A program made the position numbers and the translations under genes. This document shows positions 44,605 through 53,315 of a stretch of 64,000 nt of DNA, piece after piece. This stretch comes from Phytohabitans suffuscus (GTDB lineage Bacteria; Actinomycetota; Actinomycetes; Mycobacteriales; Micromonosporaceae): positions 8,060,320 through 8,124,319 of the forward strand of contig NZ_AP022871.1 of assembly GCF_011764565.1 (NCBI RefSeq), in the 5' to 3' direction. The notes beneath the pieces were generated by a model. The model had not been told where the DNA came from, did no database searches, and saw nothing but the letters and a program-made list of their open reading frames with translations. The first letter of the stretch is position 1. Each line of letters begins with the position of its first letter.

Positions 44605-45507
44605 GTGGACGCGGAGACGCCTGGGCAGGACGTTGACGTCGTCGTTTCCCCCGCCGAGCTCGCCGCCGGCACGCTGAGCGCCGACCAGGTCCGCCTGGCC
44701 ACGCTGCTGCTGCACACCCGGGGCTGCGTGATCCTGCGCGGCGCGCTGCCGTCCACAGTGGTGTCCGCGGCGGACGCGGCCTTCGCCCGGGTCTTCGCCG
44801 ACTGCCGGGCCAGCGGCGACGGCGAGAGCCTGGAGATGGCCGGCATCACCTGCCGGGTGGGCCGCGAGTCGCGGGCGGTGTTCTGGGAGCGAAACCACCG
44901 CTGGCGCATCTTCCCGCGGCTGCGCGCCCCGTTCGACAGCCCGTGGCTGCTGGCCAACCCGCTCGCCATGGGGCTGGTCCGCGCCGCGCTGCGCGACGAC
45001 TTCCACTGCAAGTTCGTCTCCAGCGACACCTGCCTGGCCGGCGCGGTCATCCAGTCGCCGCACCGCGAGATGGACCCGGGGCTGTCGTGGGAGCCGCGCG
45101 GCTACATCGTCAACATCCCGCTGCACCGCTGCGACCTCGACAACGGGCCGCTGGAGATCTGGCCCTGCGGCAGCCACCTGTGGCGCGACGACGTGCTGCG
45201 CGGGCTCGGCTACGACGACACCGTCCAAGATGGACGCAACCCGGACTTCGAGGCGCTGGCCGCGATGTTTCCGTCGCGCCGGGTGGTGCTGGAGCCGGGC
45301 GACCTGCTCATCCGCGACCCCGCGCTGATGCACCGCGGCACGGTCAACCATACCGACCGCCCCCGCACCATGCTGGCCATCTGCTACTTCCGCGACGGCC
45401 TCACGCACAACTACGGCCAGCTCGACCTCAACCTCGACCACGGCCTGCGCGAGCGGCTCGCGCCCGAGGTGCGGCCGCTGTTCGCCGGGGTGCCGCAGGA
45501 CGTGTGA
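44605..45507 (+). CDS. PhyH-like Fe(II)/2-oxoglutarate oxygenase
   Basis: A 300-residue protein starting at GTG 44605 with AAGGAGG upstream. It has a jelly-roll of the phytanoyl-CoA dioxygenase type: QSPHREMD where the HxD iron motif is expected, here H-R-E, and a distal His in ALMHRGTVNHT. The Arg in TDRPRTMLAICYF would bind 2-oxoglutarate. The Glu in place of Asp is unusual but conservative. The substrate is unknown. The last codons run into the 20-bp tandem repeat, whose first unit supplies the TGA stop. Confidence 0.8.
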   Translation: MDAETPGQDVDVVVSPAELAAGTLSADQVRLATLLLHTRGCVILRGALPSTVVSAADAAFARVFADCRASGDGESLEMAGITCRVGRESRAVFWERNHRWRIFPRLRAPFDSPWLLANPLAMGLVRAALRDDFHCKFVSSDTCLAGAVIQSPHREMDPGLSWEPRGYIVNIPLHRCDLDNGPLEIWPCGSHLWRDDVLRGLGYDDTVQDGRNPDFEALAAMFPSRRVVLEPGDLLIRDPALMHRGTVNHTDRPRTMLAICYFRDGLTHNYGQLDLNLDHGLRERLAPEVRPLFAGVPQDV

Positions 45508-45602
45508 CGGCCGCCGCGGGCGTGTGACGGCCGCCGCGGGACGTGTGACGGCCGCCGCGGGACGTGTGACGGCCGCCGCGGGCGCGTGACGGCCGCTGGC
45601 GG
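45501..45602 (+). repeat. Five tandem CGTGTGACGGCCGCCGCGGG units
   Basis: Units of 20 bp begin at 45501, 45521, 45542, 45563 and 45583 (the last is diverged), with a single A between some of them. The first contains the stop codon of the PhyH-like gene, and every unit repeats GTGTGACGG or GCGTGACGG. The array ends 80 bases before the histidine kinase start. Confidence 0.9.
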
Positions 45603-45681
45603 CACCCGGACGGGTACCGGGACGAATCGGTCGTACTTTGGGCCGATCTGGAAATCGCGTCGCCGTTCGTACGATGGTCAC

Positions 45682-46820
45682 GTGCACCCTCGTCTGCGCG
45701 CCATCCTGGCGGAGCCGCGCGCCCCGCTCGCACCGGCCCGCGTCTGGCGCGACTGGGCGCTCATCGCCGTGTTCGCCCCGGCGATCGTCCTGGAGGGCGT
45801 CTTCCGGCCCGACCTGCCCTGGCGGGCCGGCTGCGTCGTGGTCGCCCTCGCCCTGCTGCCCACCCTGCTGTGGCGGCGCACCCAGCCGCTGGCCATGGTG
45901 GCCGTGGCGTACGGCGTGACGGCGGTCGGGCCGTTCGTGCTGCCCGGCGACCCCTGCCACATGTACTCGACGGGGTTCCTGCTGCTGTTGACGTACGCGC
46001 TGTTCCGCTGGGGCGGCGGGCGCGAGGCGGTGGCCGGTTCGGCGTTCGTGGCCGCCAAGGTGGCCTTCGCCGGGGTGGCCGGCGCGATCGGCGGCGGCGA
46101 GGTGATCGCCGGCTTCGCGGTGATGTTCGGCGTCGCCACGCTGGGCGTCGCGGTCCGCTTCCGGGCCAGCGCGCGGCTGCGCGAGCTCGACCGGGCCAAG
46201 CTGCTGGAGCGCGAGCGGCTCGCCCGCGACCTGCACGACACCGTCGCGCACCACGTGTCGGCGATGGCGATCCGCGCCCAGGCCGGCATCGCCGCCTCGG
46301 CCACCCAGCCGGACGCCGCCGTCGAGGCGCTCCGCGTGATCGAGGCGGAGGCGTCCCGCGCGCTCGCCGAGATGCGCGCGATGGTCCGCGTGCTCCGCCG
46401 CGACCAGCCCGCCGACCTCGCGCCCAGCCCCAGGTCACCGACATCGAGCGGCTCGCCGGCCGGTTCCGCGCCGGGCCCGCCGTCGCCGTCGACCTCCGCG
46501 GCGACCTGCGGGACCTGCCGCCGTCGGTCGGCTCCGCGCTCTACCGGCTGGCCCAGGAGTCGGTCACCAACGCCCGCCGCCACGCCCGCCACGCCACCCG
46601 CATCGAGGTCAGGGTCGCCGCCGACGACACCTCCGTACACCTGCGGGTCAGCGACGACGGCGAGTCCAGCGCCGCCCGCCCGGCCGGCGCGCCCGGCTTC
46701 GGCCTGATCGGCATGATGGAGCGCGCCGACCTGCTCGGCGGCACCTGCGCCGCCGGCCCCAACCCCGACCGCGGCTGGACCGTCACCGCCGTCCTGCCCC
46801 GCGCCGGAGCCAGCGCGTGA
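45682..46820 (+). CDS. NarL-type sensor histidine kinase, frameshifted in this sequence
   Basis: Read from GTG 45682; TACGAT at 45670-45675 is a good -10 box only 6 bases ahead, so the message may be leaderless. There are about five N-terminal transmembrane helices (residues 20-160). The HisKA_3 box RLARDLHDTVAHHVSAM follows, with the phospho-accepting His. Reading shifts at the CCCC run 46428-46431; the other frame continues QVTDIERLAGRF and a HATPase domain (ESVTNARRHARHATRIEV, GFGLIGMMERADLLGG). Restored, it is 379 residues. It phosphorylates the response regulator encoded next. Confidence 0.85.
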
Positions 46821-46878
46821 GCCGCCCCGCGGTCCGCGCGGGGAAGGCGCCGCACGAGCGAGCGAACCCGGAGGGACA

Positions 46879-47547
46879 GTGAAGGAGCCTGTGCGGGTGC
46901 TGGTCGCGGACGACCAGGAGATCGTCCGGACCGGGCTCACCATGATCCTGAACGCGCAGCCGGACATCGAGGTGGTCGGCGAGGCGGGCGACGGGCGGCG
47001 GGCGGTCGAGCTGGCCCAGCGGCTCCGCCCCGACGTGTGCCTGCTCGACATCCGCATGCCCGGCATGGACGGCATCGAGGCCACCCGGGCGCTCGCGGGA
47101 CCATCGGTCGCGGATCCGCTCGCGGTGGTCGTCATCACGACCTTCGACCTCGACGACTACGTGTACGCGGCGTTGCGCGCCGGAGCCCGCGGCTTCCTGC
47201 TCAAGGAGGCCGGTCCCGCCCTGCTCGCCCAGGCGGTGCACGCGGCCGCCGCCGGTGACGCGCTGATCGCGCCGAGCGTCACGACCCGGCTGCTGAAGGC
47301 GTTCGCCGACACGGGCCCGGCCGCCCCGCCCAAGCAGCCGATCGAGGCGCTCACCGACCGGGAGGAGCAGGTGCTCGTCGCGGTCGCGCGGGGGCGCACC
47401 AACAAGGAGATCGCCGACGAGCTGTTCATCACGCTGAGCACCGTCAAGTCACACATCACCAGCCTGATGACCAAGCTCGGCGTGCGTAACCGGGTCGAGA
47501 TCGCGATGTGGGCGTACGAGACGAACCGCACCCGGGCGCGAGGTTAA
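46879..47547 (+). CDS. NarL/LuxR-family response regulator
   Basis: A 222-residue protein from GTG 46879, with GGAGGG upstream. The receiver domain (1-120) has the phospho-acceptor Asp57 in CLLDIRMPG, and DD at 11-12. The C-terminal LuxR helix-turn-helix (about 153-210) reads LTDREEQVLVAVARGRTNKEIADELFITLSTVKSHI. It follows the kinase by 58 bases. Its targets are unknown; the DUF2306 gene next to it is a candidate. Confidence 0.94.
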   Translation: MKEPVRVLVADDQEIVRTGLTMILNAQPDIEVVGEAGDGRRAVELAQRLRPDVCLLDIRMPGMDGIEATRALAGPSVADPLAVVVITTFDLDDYVYAALRAGARGFLLKEAGPALLAQAVHAAAAGDALIAPSVTTRLLKAFADTGPAAPPKQPIEALTDREEQVLVAVARGRTNKEIADELFITLSTVKSHITSLMTKLGVRNRVEIAMWAYETNRTRARG

Positions 47548-47736
47548 CGGCGCCGCGTCACCGTCCCGTCGCCGTCGCCGCGGCGGTCCTCGGCAGCTCG
47601 GCGACACGCGCCTGCCCGGCCTCCGGGCGACCGGGCGACCGCTGAAAGTACGACGGCGGGGCCGGACCATGGGCGGGCCGGATCGCGGCCCATGTGCCGA
47701 TGAGTCGGGGCGGGGCCGCCGGCCACCATCAATGGC

Positions 47737-48399
47737 ATGACGAGGCGCGAGTGGCGGCTCCCCGCCGCATTGATCCTGTTGAGCCTGGTACCCGTGATCG
47801 CCGGTGCGGCGCGGGTGACCGAGCTGGGCTCCGGTCCCGAGGTGACGGACGGCAACGCCCGCTTCGTCGCCGACCCGGTGCCGGTGGTGCTGCACATCGT
47901 CGGAGCGGTCGTCTACTCGCTGGTCGGCGCGTTCCAGTTCGTGCCGAGCCTGCGCCGCTACCGCTGGCACCGCTGGGCCGGCCGGGTGCTCGTCCCCTGT
48001 GGACTGACGGTGGCCCTCACCGGGCTGTGGATGACGTTCGCGTACGACCTGCCGGCGCACGACAACGCCATCGTCAACGGCGAGCGGGTCGTCTTCGGCT
48101 CCGCGATGGCGCTGGCGATCCTGCTCGGCCTCGCCGCCGCCCTGCGCCGCGACTTCACCCGGCACCGCGCGTGGATGGTCCGCGGCTACGCGATCGGCCT
48201 CGGCGCGGGCACGCAGGCGTTCACGCACGCGCCGTACCTGCTGGTGTCCGGCGGCGAACAGCCCGGCGGGAACGGACGCGCCGTGCTGATGCTCGCCGGT
48301 TGGGTGATCAACCTCGCGGTGGCCGAGTGGTTCCTGCGCCGCCCGAACCGCACGGCACGCCCTCGACAAGCGCGCCGGCCGAGTGTCGCCGCCGGATGA
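47737..48399 (+). CDS. DUF2306 membrane protein
   Basis: A 220-residue protein with about five transmembrane helices, including LHIVGAVVYSLVGAFQF and RVVFGSAMALAILLGLAAAL. It contains the RYRWHRWAGRVLV and FTRHRAWMVRGYAIGLGAGTQ segments with conserved His residues typical of DUF2306, which may bind heme or metal. It lies 189 bases downstream of the response regulator on the same strand. Confidence 0.85.
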   Translation: MTRREWRLPAALILLSLVPVIAGAARVTELGSGPEVTDGNARFVADPVPVVLHIVGAVVYSLVGAFQFVPSLRRYRWHRWAGRVLVPCGLTVALTGLWMTFAYDLPAHDNAIVNGERVVFGSAMALAILLGLAAALRRDFTRHRAWMVRGYAIGLGAGTQAFTHAPYLLVSGGEQPGGNGRAVLMLAGWVINLAVAEWFLRRPNRTARPRQARRPSVAAG

Positions 48400-48532
48400 G
48401 GCCGCCCGGACCCGGTACCGGTGGACCGCGCGTTCTCCGAGCCGGCGCCTGGGGTCTGGAAACCGCGGCGGCCGAGGCTGCGGGGCAAACGGCCGATGCC
48501 CGAGCCGGCGCGAAGTGCCAGCCAGCGGCCGT

Positions 48533-49279
48533 TCAGTCGGAGTGGCTGACGCGGTCGGCGGTGCGCTGCAGGTGCTCGCGCATGATGGCCATCGCGCGCT
48601 CGGCGTCGCGGGCGGCGATGGCGTCGATGAACGCGGCGTGCTCCTCGGTGCCCCTGTGGCCCATCAGCGGGGCCACGACCTGGGCTTCGAGCAGTGACAT
48701 CAGCAGCGGGCCGTGGAACGACTGGACCAGCATCTCGATCGCCGGGTTGTGGGTGGCGGCGGCGACCCGGGTGTGGAAGTCGGCCGACATCGACATCGTG
48801 TAGTCGCCGGCCTCCAGCGCGGCCTGGTGCTCCCTGACCAGCTCGCGCAGCGCCGCGATGTCGTCGTCGGTGGCCCGCTCGACGACCAGCGGCACGATGC
48901 CGAGCTCGAAGACCTGCCGCGCCTCGGTGACCTGCAGCGCGGTGAGCGGCGACAGGTTGAGCAGGTCGGCCAGGCCCTCGCCGATCTGCTGGGACGTCGG
49001 GGTCGTCACGAAGGCGCCGCCGTGCGCGCCCACCCGGATGTCGACCAGGCCGCCGGCCTCCAGCACCCGCAGCGCCTCGCGGACGGTCACCCGGCTCACG
49101 CCGAAGCGCTCGCACAGCTCGCGCTCGCTGGGCAGCCGGTCGCCGGGCTTGAGCCGGCCCTGGCGCAGCAGCGTCTTGACCTGGTCGACGATGGCCTGGG
49201 AGACGCGGTTGAGCGACACGGCCTTGAACATGTCGGTGTCGTCACCGGTGCCGACGGGCTTCGCCTTCGTGGATGCCAT
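48533..49279 (-). CDS. GntR-family regulator (FadR subfamily)
   Basis: A 248-residue protein. The winged helix (about 25-85) reads QVKTLLRQGRLKPGDRLPSERELCERFGVSRVTVREALRVLEAGGLV. The FCD effector domain (about 110-240) follows, with the acidic and His metal-binding pattern (SADFHTRVAAATHN, and later His). It is divergent from the Rieske oxygenase operon, and matching motifs overlap both -10 boxes, so it likely represses that operon and itself until a carboxylic acid or aromatic effector binds. Confidence 0.93.
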   Translation of the reverse strand: MASTKAKPVGTGDDTDMFKAVSLNRVSQAIVDQVKTLLRQGRLKPGDRLPSERELCERFGVSRVTVREALRVLEAGGLVDIRVGAHGGAFVTTPTSQQIGEGLADLLNLSPLTALQVTEARQVFELGIVPLVVERATDDDIAALRELVREHQAALEAGDYTMSMSADFHTRVAAATHNPAIEMLVQSFHGPLLMSLLEAQVVAPLMGHRGTEEHAAFIDAIAARDAERAMAIMREHLQRTADRVSHSD

Positions 49280-49353
49280 GGCGCTGAATCCTCGCAGTGG
49301 TGACGCCGGTGCGCAAAGCGCACGGCCCGTGGGTGGGGGCCAAAGGAATAATG

Positions 49354-49427
49354 TCATACCACTGTACCGCCCAGTAGCCCGGCGCGCTGAGATCCGTTGA
49401 CGGGCCCAACCCTTGCAATGGTATGAT
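49354..49427. promoter_or_regulatory. Divergent GntR/Rieske promoters with twin TGGTATGA sites
   Basis: On the plus strand, TTGACG (49397-49402) and TATGAT (49422-49427) form a promoter with a 19-base spacer for the Rieske operon. TGGTATGA (49419-49426) overlaps the -10. On the minus strand the same TGGTATGA (49361-49354) overlaps the likely -10 (TATGAC) of the gntR gene. Two identical half-like sites at both -10 boxes suggest shared control. Confidence 0.65.
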
Positions 49428-49485
49428 GATTAGCACTTCGCGCCCATGTGAGGGTGACGCGGCACGGTACGGGAGGAACGCGACG

Positions 49486-50772
49486 ATGCTCAGGCGAGAG
49501 CTCAACGAGCTGCTGACCCAGACCGGGCCGGGCACACCCATGGGTGAGCTGTTCCGGCAGTACTGGATCCCCGCCCTGCTCGCCGAGGAGCTGCCCGAGG
49601 ACGACTGCGCGCCGGTGCGCGTCAAGATCCTGTCCGAGCGGCTGATCGCGTTCCGGGACAGTCACGGGCGCTACGGGCTGATGGACGAGTTCTGCGCGCA
49701 CCGGGGCGCCTCGCTGTGGTTCGGCCGCAACGAGGAGGGCGGGCTGCGCTGCAGCTACCACGGCTGGAAGTACGACGTGACCGGCCAGTGCGTCGAGGTG
49801 CCGAGCGAGCCGGAGAACAGCACCTTCTGCGCCAACGTCAAGCTCACCTCCTACCCGCTGGTCAGGATCGGCGACATCCTCTGGACCCACCTCGGCGACC
49901 CGGCCAGGCGCCCCGAGCCCCCGGAGTACGAGTTCATCCACGTGTCGCCGGAGCAGGTGTACACGTCGAAGCGCTGGCAGGAGAGCAACTGGCTGCAGGC
50001 CCTCGAAGGCGGCATCGACTCCAGCCACGTCACCTGGCTGCACTCCGGCGCGCTCAAGAGCGACCCGCTCTTCAAGGGCGCGCGCGGCAACCAGTACAAC
50101 GTCAACGACCTCAAGCCCTTCTTCGAGGTGGCCGAGGCCGACGGCGGGCTCTTCGTGGGGGCCCGGCGCAACGCCGAGGACGGCAACTACTACTGGCGCA
50201 TCACCCCGTGGATCATGCCGAGCTTCACGCTCGTGCCGCCGCGCGGCGACCACCCGGTGCACGGCCACTTCTGGGTGCCGATCGACGACGAGAACTGCTG
50301 GGTCTACACCTGGGACTACCACCCGACGCGGCCGCTGACCGGCGCCGAGCGGTCCGCGATGATGGCCGGGTTCGGCGTGCACAGCGAAAACATCCCGGGC
50401 ACCTACCGCCCGGTGCAGAACAAGGACAACGACTACCTGATGGACCGCGAGGCGCAGCGCCGCGGCGAGCACTACTCCGGTGTCAAGGGCATCGCGATCC
50501 AGGACGCCTCGCTGCAGGAGAGCATGGGCCCGGTCGTCGACCGCACCAAGGAACGGCTCGTGCCCGCCGACAGCGGCATCATCAAGGCACGGCAGAAGCT
50601 GCGCAAGGCCGCGCTCGCCCTGCGCGACGCGGGCACCACGCCGCCCGGCGTGGATCCGGCCCACCATCGGGTACGGTCGGCGGCCGTCGTCCTGCCCCGC
50701 GAGGAGTCCTTTCTGGAGGCGTGCGCCGACGCGGTCAGGGCCACGGCCGGCGTGCCGCACGCGACGATATGA
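49486..50772 (+). CDS. Rieske non-heme iron aromatic oxygenase (phthalate-dioxygenase-like)
   Basis: A 428-residue protein from ATG 49486 (GGGAGGA upstream). The Rieske [2Fe-2S] ligands are Cys70, His72, Cys89 and His92 (EFCAHRGASL and LRCSYHGWKYD). The catalytic domain has the mononuclear iron motif EGGIDSSHVTWLH, with His181, His186 and Asp178 as the inter-subunit bridge. It resembles the oxygenase subunits of the phthalate 4,5-dioxygenase group. No reductase or ferredoxin gene is in the operon, so electrons must come from elsewhere. The stop overlaps the next start (ATGA). Confidence 0.9.
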   Translation: MLRRELNELLTQTGPGTPMGELFRQYWIPALLAEELPEDDCAPVRVKILSERLIAFRDSHGRYGLMDEFCAHRGASLWFGRNEEGGLRCSYHGWKYDVTGQCVEVPSEPENSTFCANVKLTSYPLVRIGDILWTHLGDPARRPEPPEYEFIHVSPEQVYTSKRWQESNWLQALEGGIDSSHVTWLHSGALKSDPLFKGARGNQYNVNDLKPFFEVAEADGGLFVGARRNAEDGNYYWRITPWIMPSFTLVPPRGDHPVHGHFWVPIDDENCWVYTWDYHPTRPLTGAERSAMMAGFGVHSENIPGTYRPVQNKDNDYLMDREAQRRGEHYSGVKGIAIQDASLQESMGPVVDRTKERLVPADSGIIKARQKLRKAALALRDAGTTPPGVDPAHHRVRSAAVVLPREESFLEACADAVRATAGVPHATI

Positions 50773-51281
50773 GCCGCCCTATCCTGCTCAACAGCTGCGC
50801 CCGCGCCGCGACCGCCGCCGAGGCCAGGTTTCGCATCGACCGGCCGATCGCGCCGTCCCGCGGTACCCGGGTGGTGGCGCTGGACCGGGGCGCGGAGGCC
50901 GTCGTGCGCGACGTGGCCGGCCACCCGTGGGCGACCGCGCGGTTCTTCACCTGCCCGCCCGCCGCGGTGCTCGGGCGGCGCGACGGCGACCTGGCCGACG
51001 TCGCTCTACTGGGGACGGACGGCACGCGGTCGCGGCTCAGCGACGAGCTGGACGGCGCGGACGCCGCCGTGATGGTGGCCACCTCGGACGACGGAGCCGG
51101 CGCCGCGCGCGCGATCGGCGACGCCTGCACGATGCGGGCCATCATGACCGCCGGCCTGGTGCTCGCCGGTGGCCACGCGGCCGGCGCCACCGTCTCGGCA
51201 CTGCGGCCGCACGCGCGGGTGCTGCTCGTGACGTACGACGAGAACGACGTGTCCGAGATCCTCACCGCGCTCCGCGCCTGA
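50769..51281 (+). CDS. Small protein of unknown function in Rieske operon
   Basis: A 170-residue protein that I do not recognise. It overlaps the Rieske stop. There is no signal peptide or Cys cluster (so not a ferredoxin). The second half looks alpha/beta (GADAAVMVATSDDGAGAARAIGD, IMTAGLVLAGG, HARVLLVTYDENDV), like a small Rossmann-type fold. Its tight coupling to the oxygenase and the KPHMT-like gene suggests a subunit or accessory of the same pathway; there is no further evidence. Confidence 0.75.
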   Translation: MSRPILLNSCARAATAAEARFRIDRPIAPSRGTRVVALDRGAEAVVRDVAGHPWATARFFTCPPAAVLGRRDGDLADVALLGTDGTRSRLSDELDGADAAVMVATSDDGAGAARAIGDACTMRAIMTAGLVLAGGHAAGATVSALRPHARVLLVTYDENDVSEILTALRA

Positions 51282-51298
51282 GCTGGGAGTCAGTCCAC

Positions 51299-52204
51299 AT
51301 GGGAGTGACGCTGCCCGACCTGCACGCGATGAAGCGCGCCGGGCGAAAGATCGTCGGCGTGGTCGCGTGGGACTACCAGCTGGCCCGTATCGTCGACCGC
51401 GCCGGCGTCGACATCGTCTCGGTCGGCGACACGGTCGGCGTCAACCTGTGGGGCCAGACCAACCCGCTCGAGGTGACGATGGACCAGATGGTGCTCGTCG
51501 CCCAGGCGGTCCGCCGCGGCGTGAGCCACGCGCTGCTGAGCTGCGACTTCCCGTACGGGCCGCTGCAGGAGGGCCCGGACGCCGCCGTGCGCGCCGCCAT
51601 CCGCCTCGTCAAGGAGGCCGGCGTCGACATGGTCAAGCTCGACGGCGCGGCCGACCACCTCGACGCGGTGGCCGCGGTGACGCGGGCCGGCATCCCGGTC
51701 TTCGCGCAGTTCGGGCTCACGCCGCAGACCGCGCTGCGCCACGGCGTCGCGTACGACCCGGACCCGGGGCCGGCAAGGTCCGATCCGGGGAGCGCGGCGA
51801 CGGGGCCGGACCGCGCCGGCAGCCCGGGGCCGGCAGCGAGCGGAGCCATCGCGACCGGCAAGGATCCCGCCGCCTCCCGCCTGGTGCCGGTGGAGATGAA
51901 GGACGCGCTCGTCGCCGAGGCCAAGGCGCTGGAGGCGGCCGGCGCGGTGCTGCTCAACTTCACCAACTCCGGCCCGGTCGTCGGCCCCGAGGTCACCCGC
52001 GCCGTGGCCATCCCCGTGGTGGGCGGCCACGGCGGCGGGCCGTGGCTGGACGGGCGCGTGCGCATGGCCACCGCCGCCATCGGGTACGCCGCGTCCACAC
52101 TGGACGACCCGCGCGACCGCTACGCCGAGGTGGCACGGACGGCCCACGACGCGATCGCCGCCTACGCCGCCGACGTGCGCGCCGCGCGCCAGATCAGGAG
52201 CTGA
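51299..52204 (+). CDS. Ketopantoate hydroxymethyltransferase-like (PanB-like) protein
   Basis: A 301-residue protein from ATG 51299. It has a TIM barrel with PanB-like segments: VDIVSVGDTVGVNLWGQTNPLEVTMDQM, HALLSCDFPYGPLQEGPDAAV and AGVDMVKLDGAADHLDAV (metal and substrate sites). A Pro/Gly/Ala/Ser insertion of about 45 residues (about 158-202, with GSAATGPDRAGSPGPAASG) lies where PanB has a short loop. Placement in a Rieske operon suggests an aldolase-type C-C cleaving or forming step rather than pantothenate synthesis. That is inference. Confidence 0.75.
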   Translation: MGVTLPDLHAMKRAGRKIVGVVAWDYQLARIVDRAGVDIVSVGDTVGVNLWGQTNPLEVTMDQMVLVAQAVRRGVSHALLSCDFPYGPLQEGPDAAVRAAIRLVKEAGVDMVKLDGAADHLDAVAAVTRAGIPVFAQFGLTPQTALRHGVAYDPDPGPARSDPGSAATGPDRAGSPGPAASGAIATGKDPAASRLVPVEMKDALVAEAKALEAAGAVLLNFTNSGPVVGPEVTRAVAIPVVGGHGGGPWLDGRVRMATAAIGYAASTLDDPRDRYAEVARTAHDAIAAYAADVRAARQIRS

Positions 52205-52217
52205 GGGGGTACCGGGC

Positions 52218-53072
52218 TTGCCCACCGCCATCGTCGACGGCGTCGCCACGCGCTACGAGGTGCTGGGCTCCGGGCCGCCGCTGCTGATGTTCTCCCCGGG
52301 CGGCTTCGGCGCCACCGTGGAAAACTGGCGCACGCAAGGCGTCTACCGCCGCCTGCGCCTGCTCGACGTGCTGCCGGACGCGTACACCTGCGTCGTCTTC
52401 GACCGCCGCGAGTCCGGGCGCTCCGGCGGCCGGGTCGAGCGGCTGCGCTGGGAGGCGTACGCCGCGCAGGGCAAGGGCCTGCTCGACCACCTCGGCATCG
52501 ACCGCGCCCACCTGATGGGCGGCTGCGTCGGCTGCTCCATCGTCACGACACTCGCGGTCGCCCACCCGGACCTGGTCGCCGGCATGGTGCTCTACTCGCC
52601 GGCCGGCGGCCCGCGCTACCGGCTCACGCAGCACGCCCGGCTGGGCCAGCACGCGGCGTACGCGGCGGCGCACGGGCTGGCCGGCGTGGTCGAGCTGGCA
52701 CGCTCCACATCGGAGGGCTACAGCCAGGACCCGCGCCCGGGCCCGTGGGTCTCGGTGATACGCCACGACGCCGCCTTCGCCGAGGCGTACGCGAAGCTCG
52801 ACCCCACCCGCTACGCCGACCTCGTCGCCGGCACCGCCCGCACCCTCTTCGACCGCGACACCGTGCCCGGCCCCGAGCCCGAAGACCTGATGGGCCTGGA
52901 CACGCCCGCCCTGATCGTGCCCGGCCAGGACCCGTCCCACGCCACGTCGGCCGCCCACTACCTGCGCGAGTGCCTGCCCCGCGCCGAGTACTGGGACGCC
53001 CCGGTCGCCGACCAGACCGAGCAGACCGCCCCGCGCCGCGTACTGGACTTCCTGGCCCGGGTGGCGCTCTGA
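52218..53072 (+). CDS. Alpha/beta-hydrolase with Cys in the nucleophile position
   Basis: A 284-residue protein from TTG 52218, with GAGGGGGT upstream. The fold is clear: LLMFSPGGFG (oxyanion region), CVVFDRRESGRSGG, the nucleophile elbow GGCVGCS with Cys103 where Ser is usual, and PALIVPGQDPSHATSA with an acidic residue and His at the end. Cys nucleophiles occur in dienelactone hydrolases and some C-C hydrolases. It is the last gene of the Rieske operon and may cut a ring-fission or lactone product. Confidence 0.82.
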   Translation: MPTAIVDGVATRYEVLGSGPPLLMFSPGGFGATVENWRTQGVYRRLRLLDVLPDAYTCVVFDRRESGRSGGRVERLRWEAYAAQGKGLLDHLGIDRAHLMGGCVGCSIVTTLAVAHPDLVAGMVLYSPAGGPRYRLTQHARLGQHAAYAAAHGLAGVVELARSTSEGYSQDPRPGPWVSVIRHDAAFAEAYAKLDPTRYADLVAGTARTLFDRDTVPGPEPEDLMGLDTPALIVPGQDPSHATSAAHYLRECLPRAEYWDAPVADQTEQTAPRRVLDFLARVAL

Positions 53073-53098
53073 CCCCACGCCACCGCCCGGCGTCCAAT

Positions 53099-53116
53099 GA
53101 CCCCCGGCCCGGGGTC
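53099..53116 (+). terminator. Possible terminator of the Rieske operon
   Basis: GACCCC (53099-53104) and GGGGTC (53111-53116) form a 6-bp stem, 26 bases after the hydrolase stop. Confidence 0.45.
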
Positions 53117-53315
53117 GGGCGAAAAGCCTCCAGGCCCGTCCACGACGGATCCTTCGTGCCGCGACGGCTTGGCTCGTGCCGCTGCCGTGGGGGTGTCTGC
53201 TTGATCGGCGGGGGTTGGACCGTGTCGCGCGGTGTCCGTGGCGAGTAATTGCCCCCTCCGGGACTCTGCTGGCCAATTGAGGTGAGCCCATGGCCTGTGG
53301 AAATGTCCGCCTAGA

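Noticed and set aside
45501..45602. CRISPR-like array after the PhyH-like gene
   Set aside because: Units of 20 bp are adjacent with no unique spacers.
44605..53072. Secondary-metabolite gene cluster
   Set aside because: The PhyH-like oxygenase, Rieske oxygenase and hydrolase are in separate units with no PKS, NRPS, terpene or RiPP core gene.
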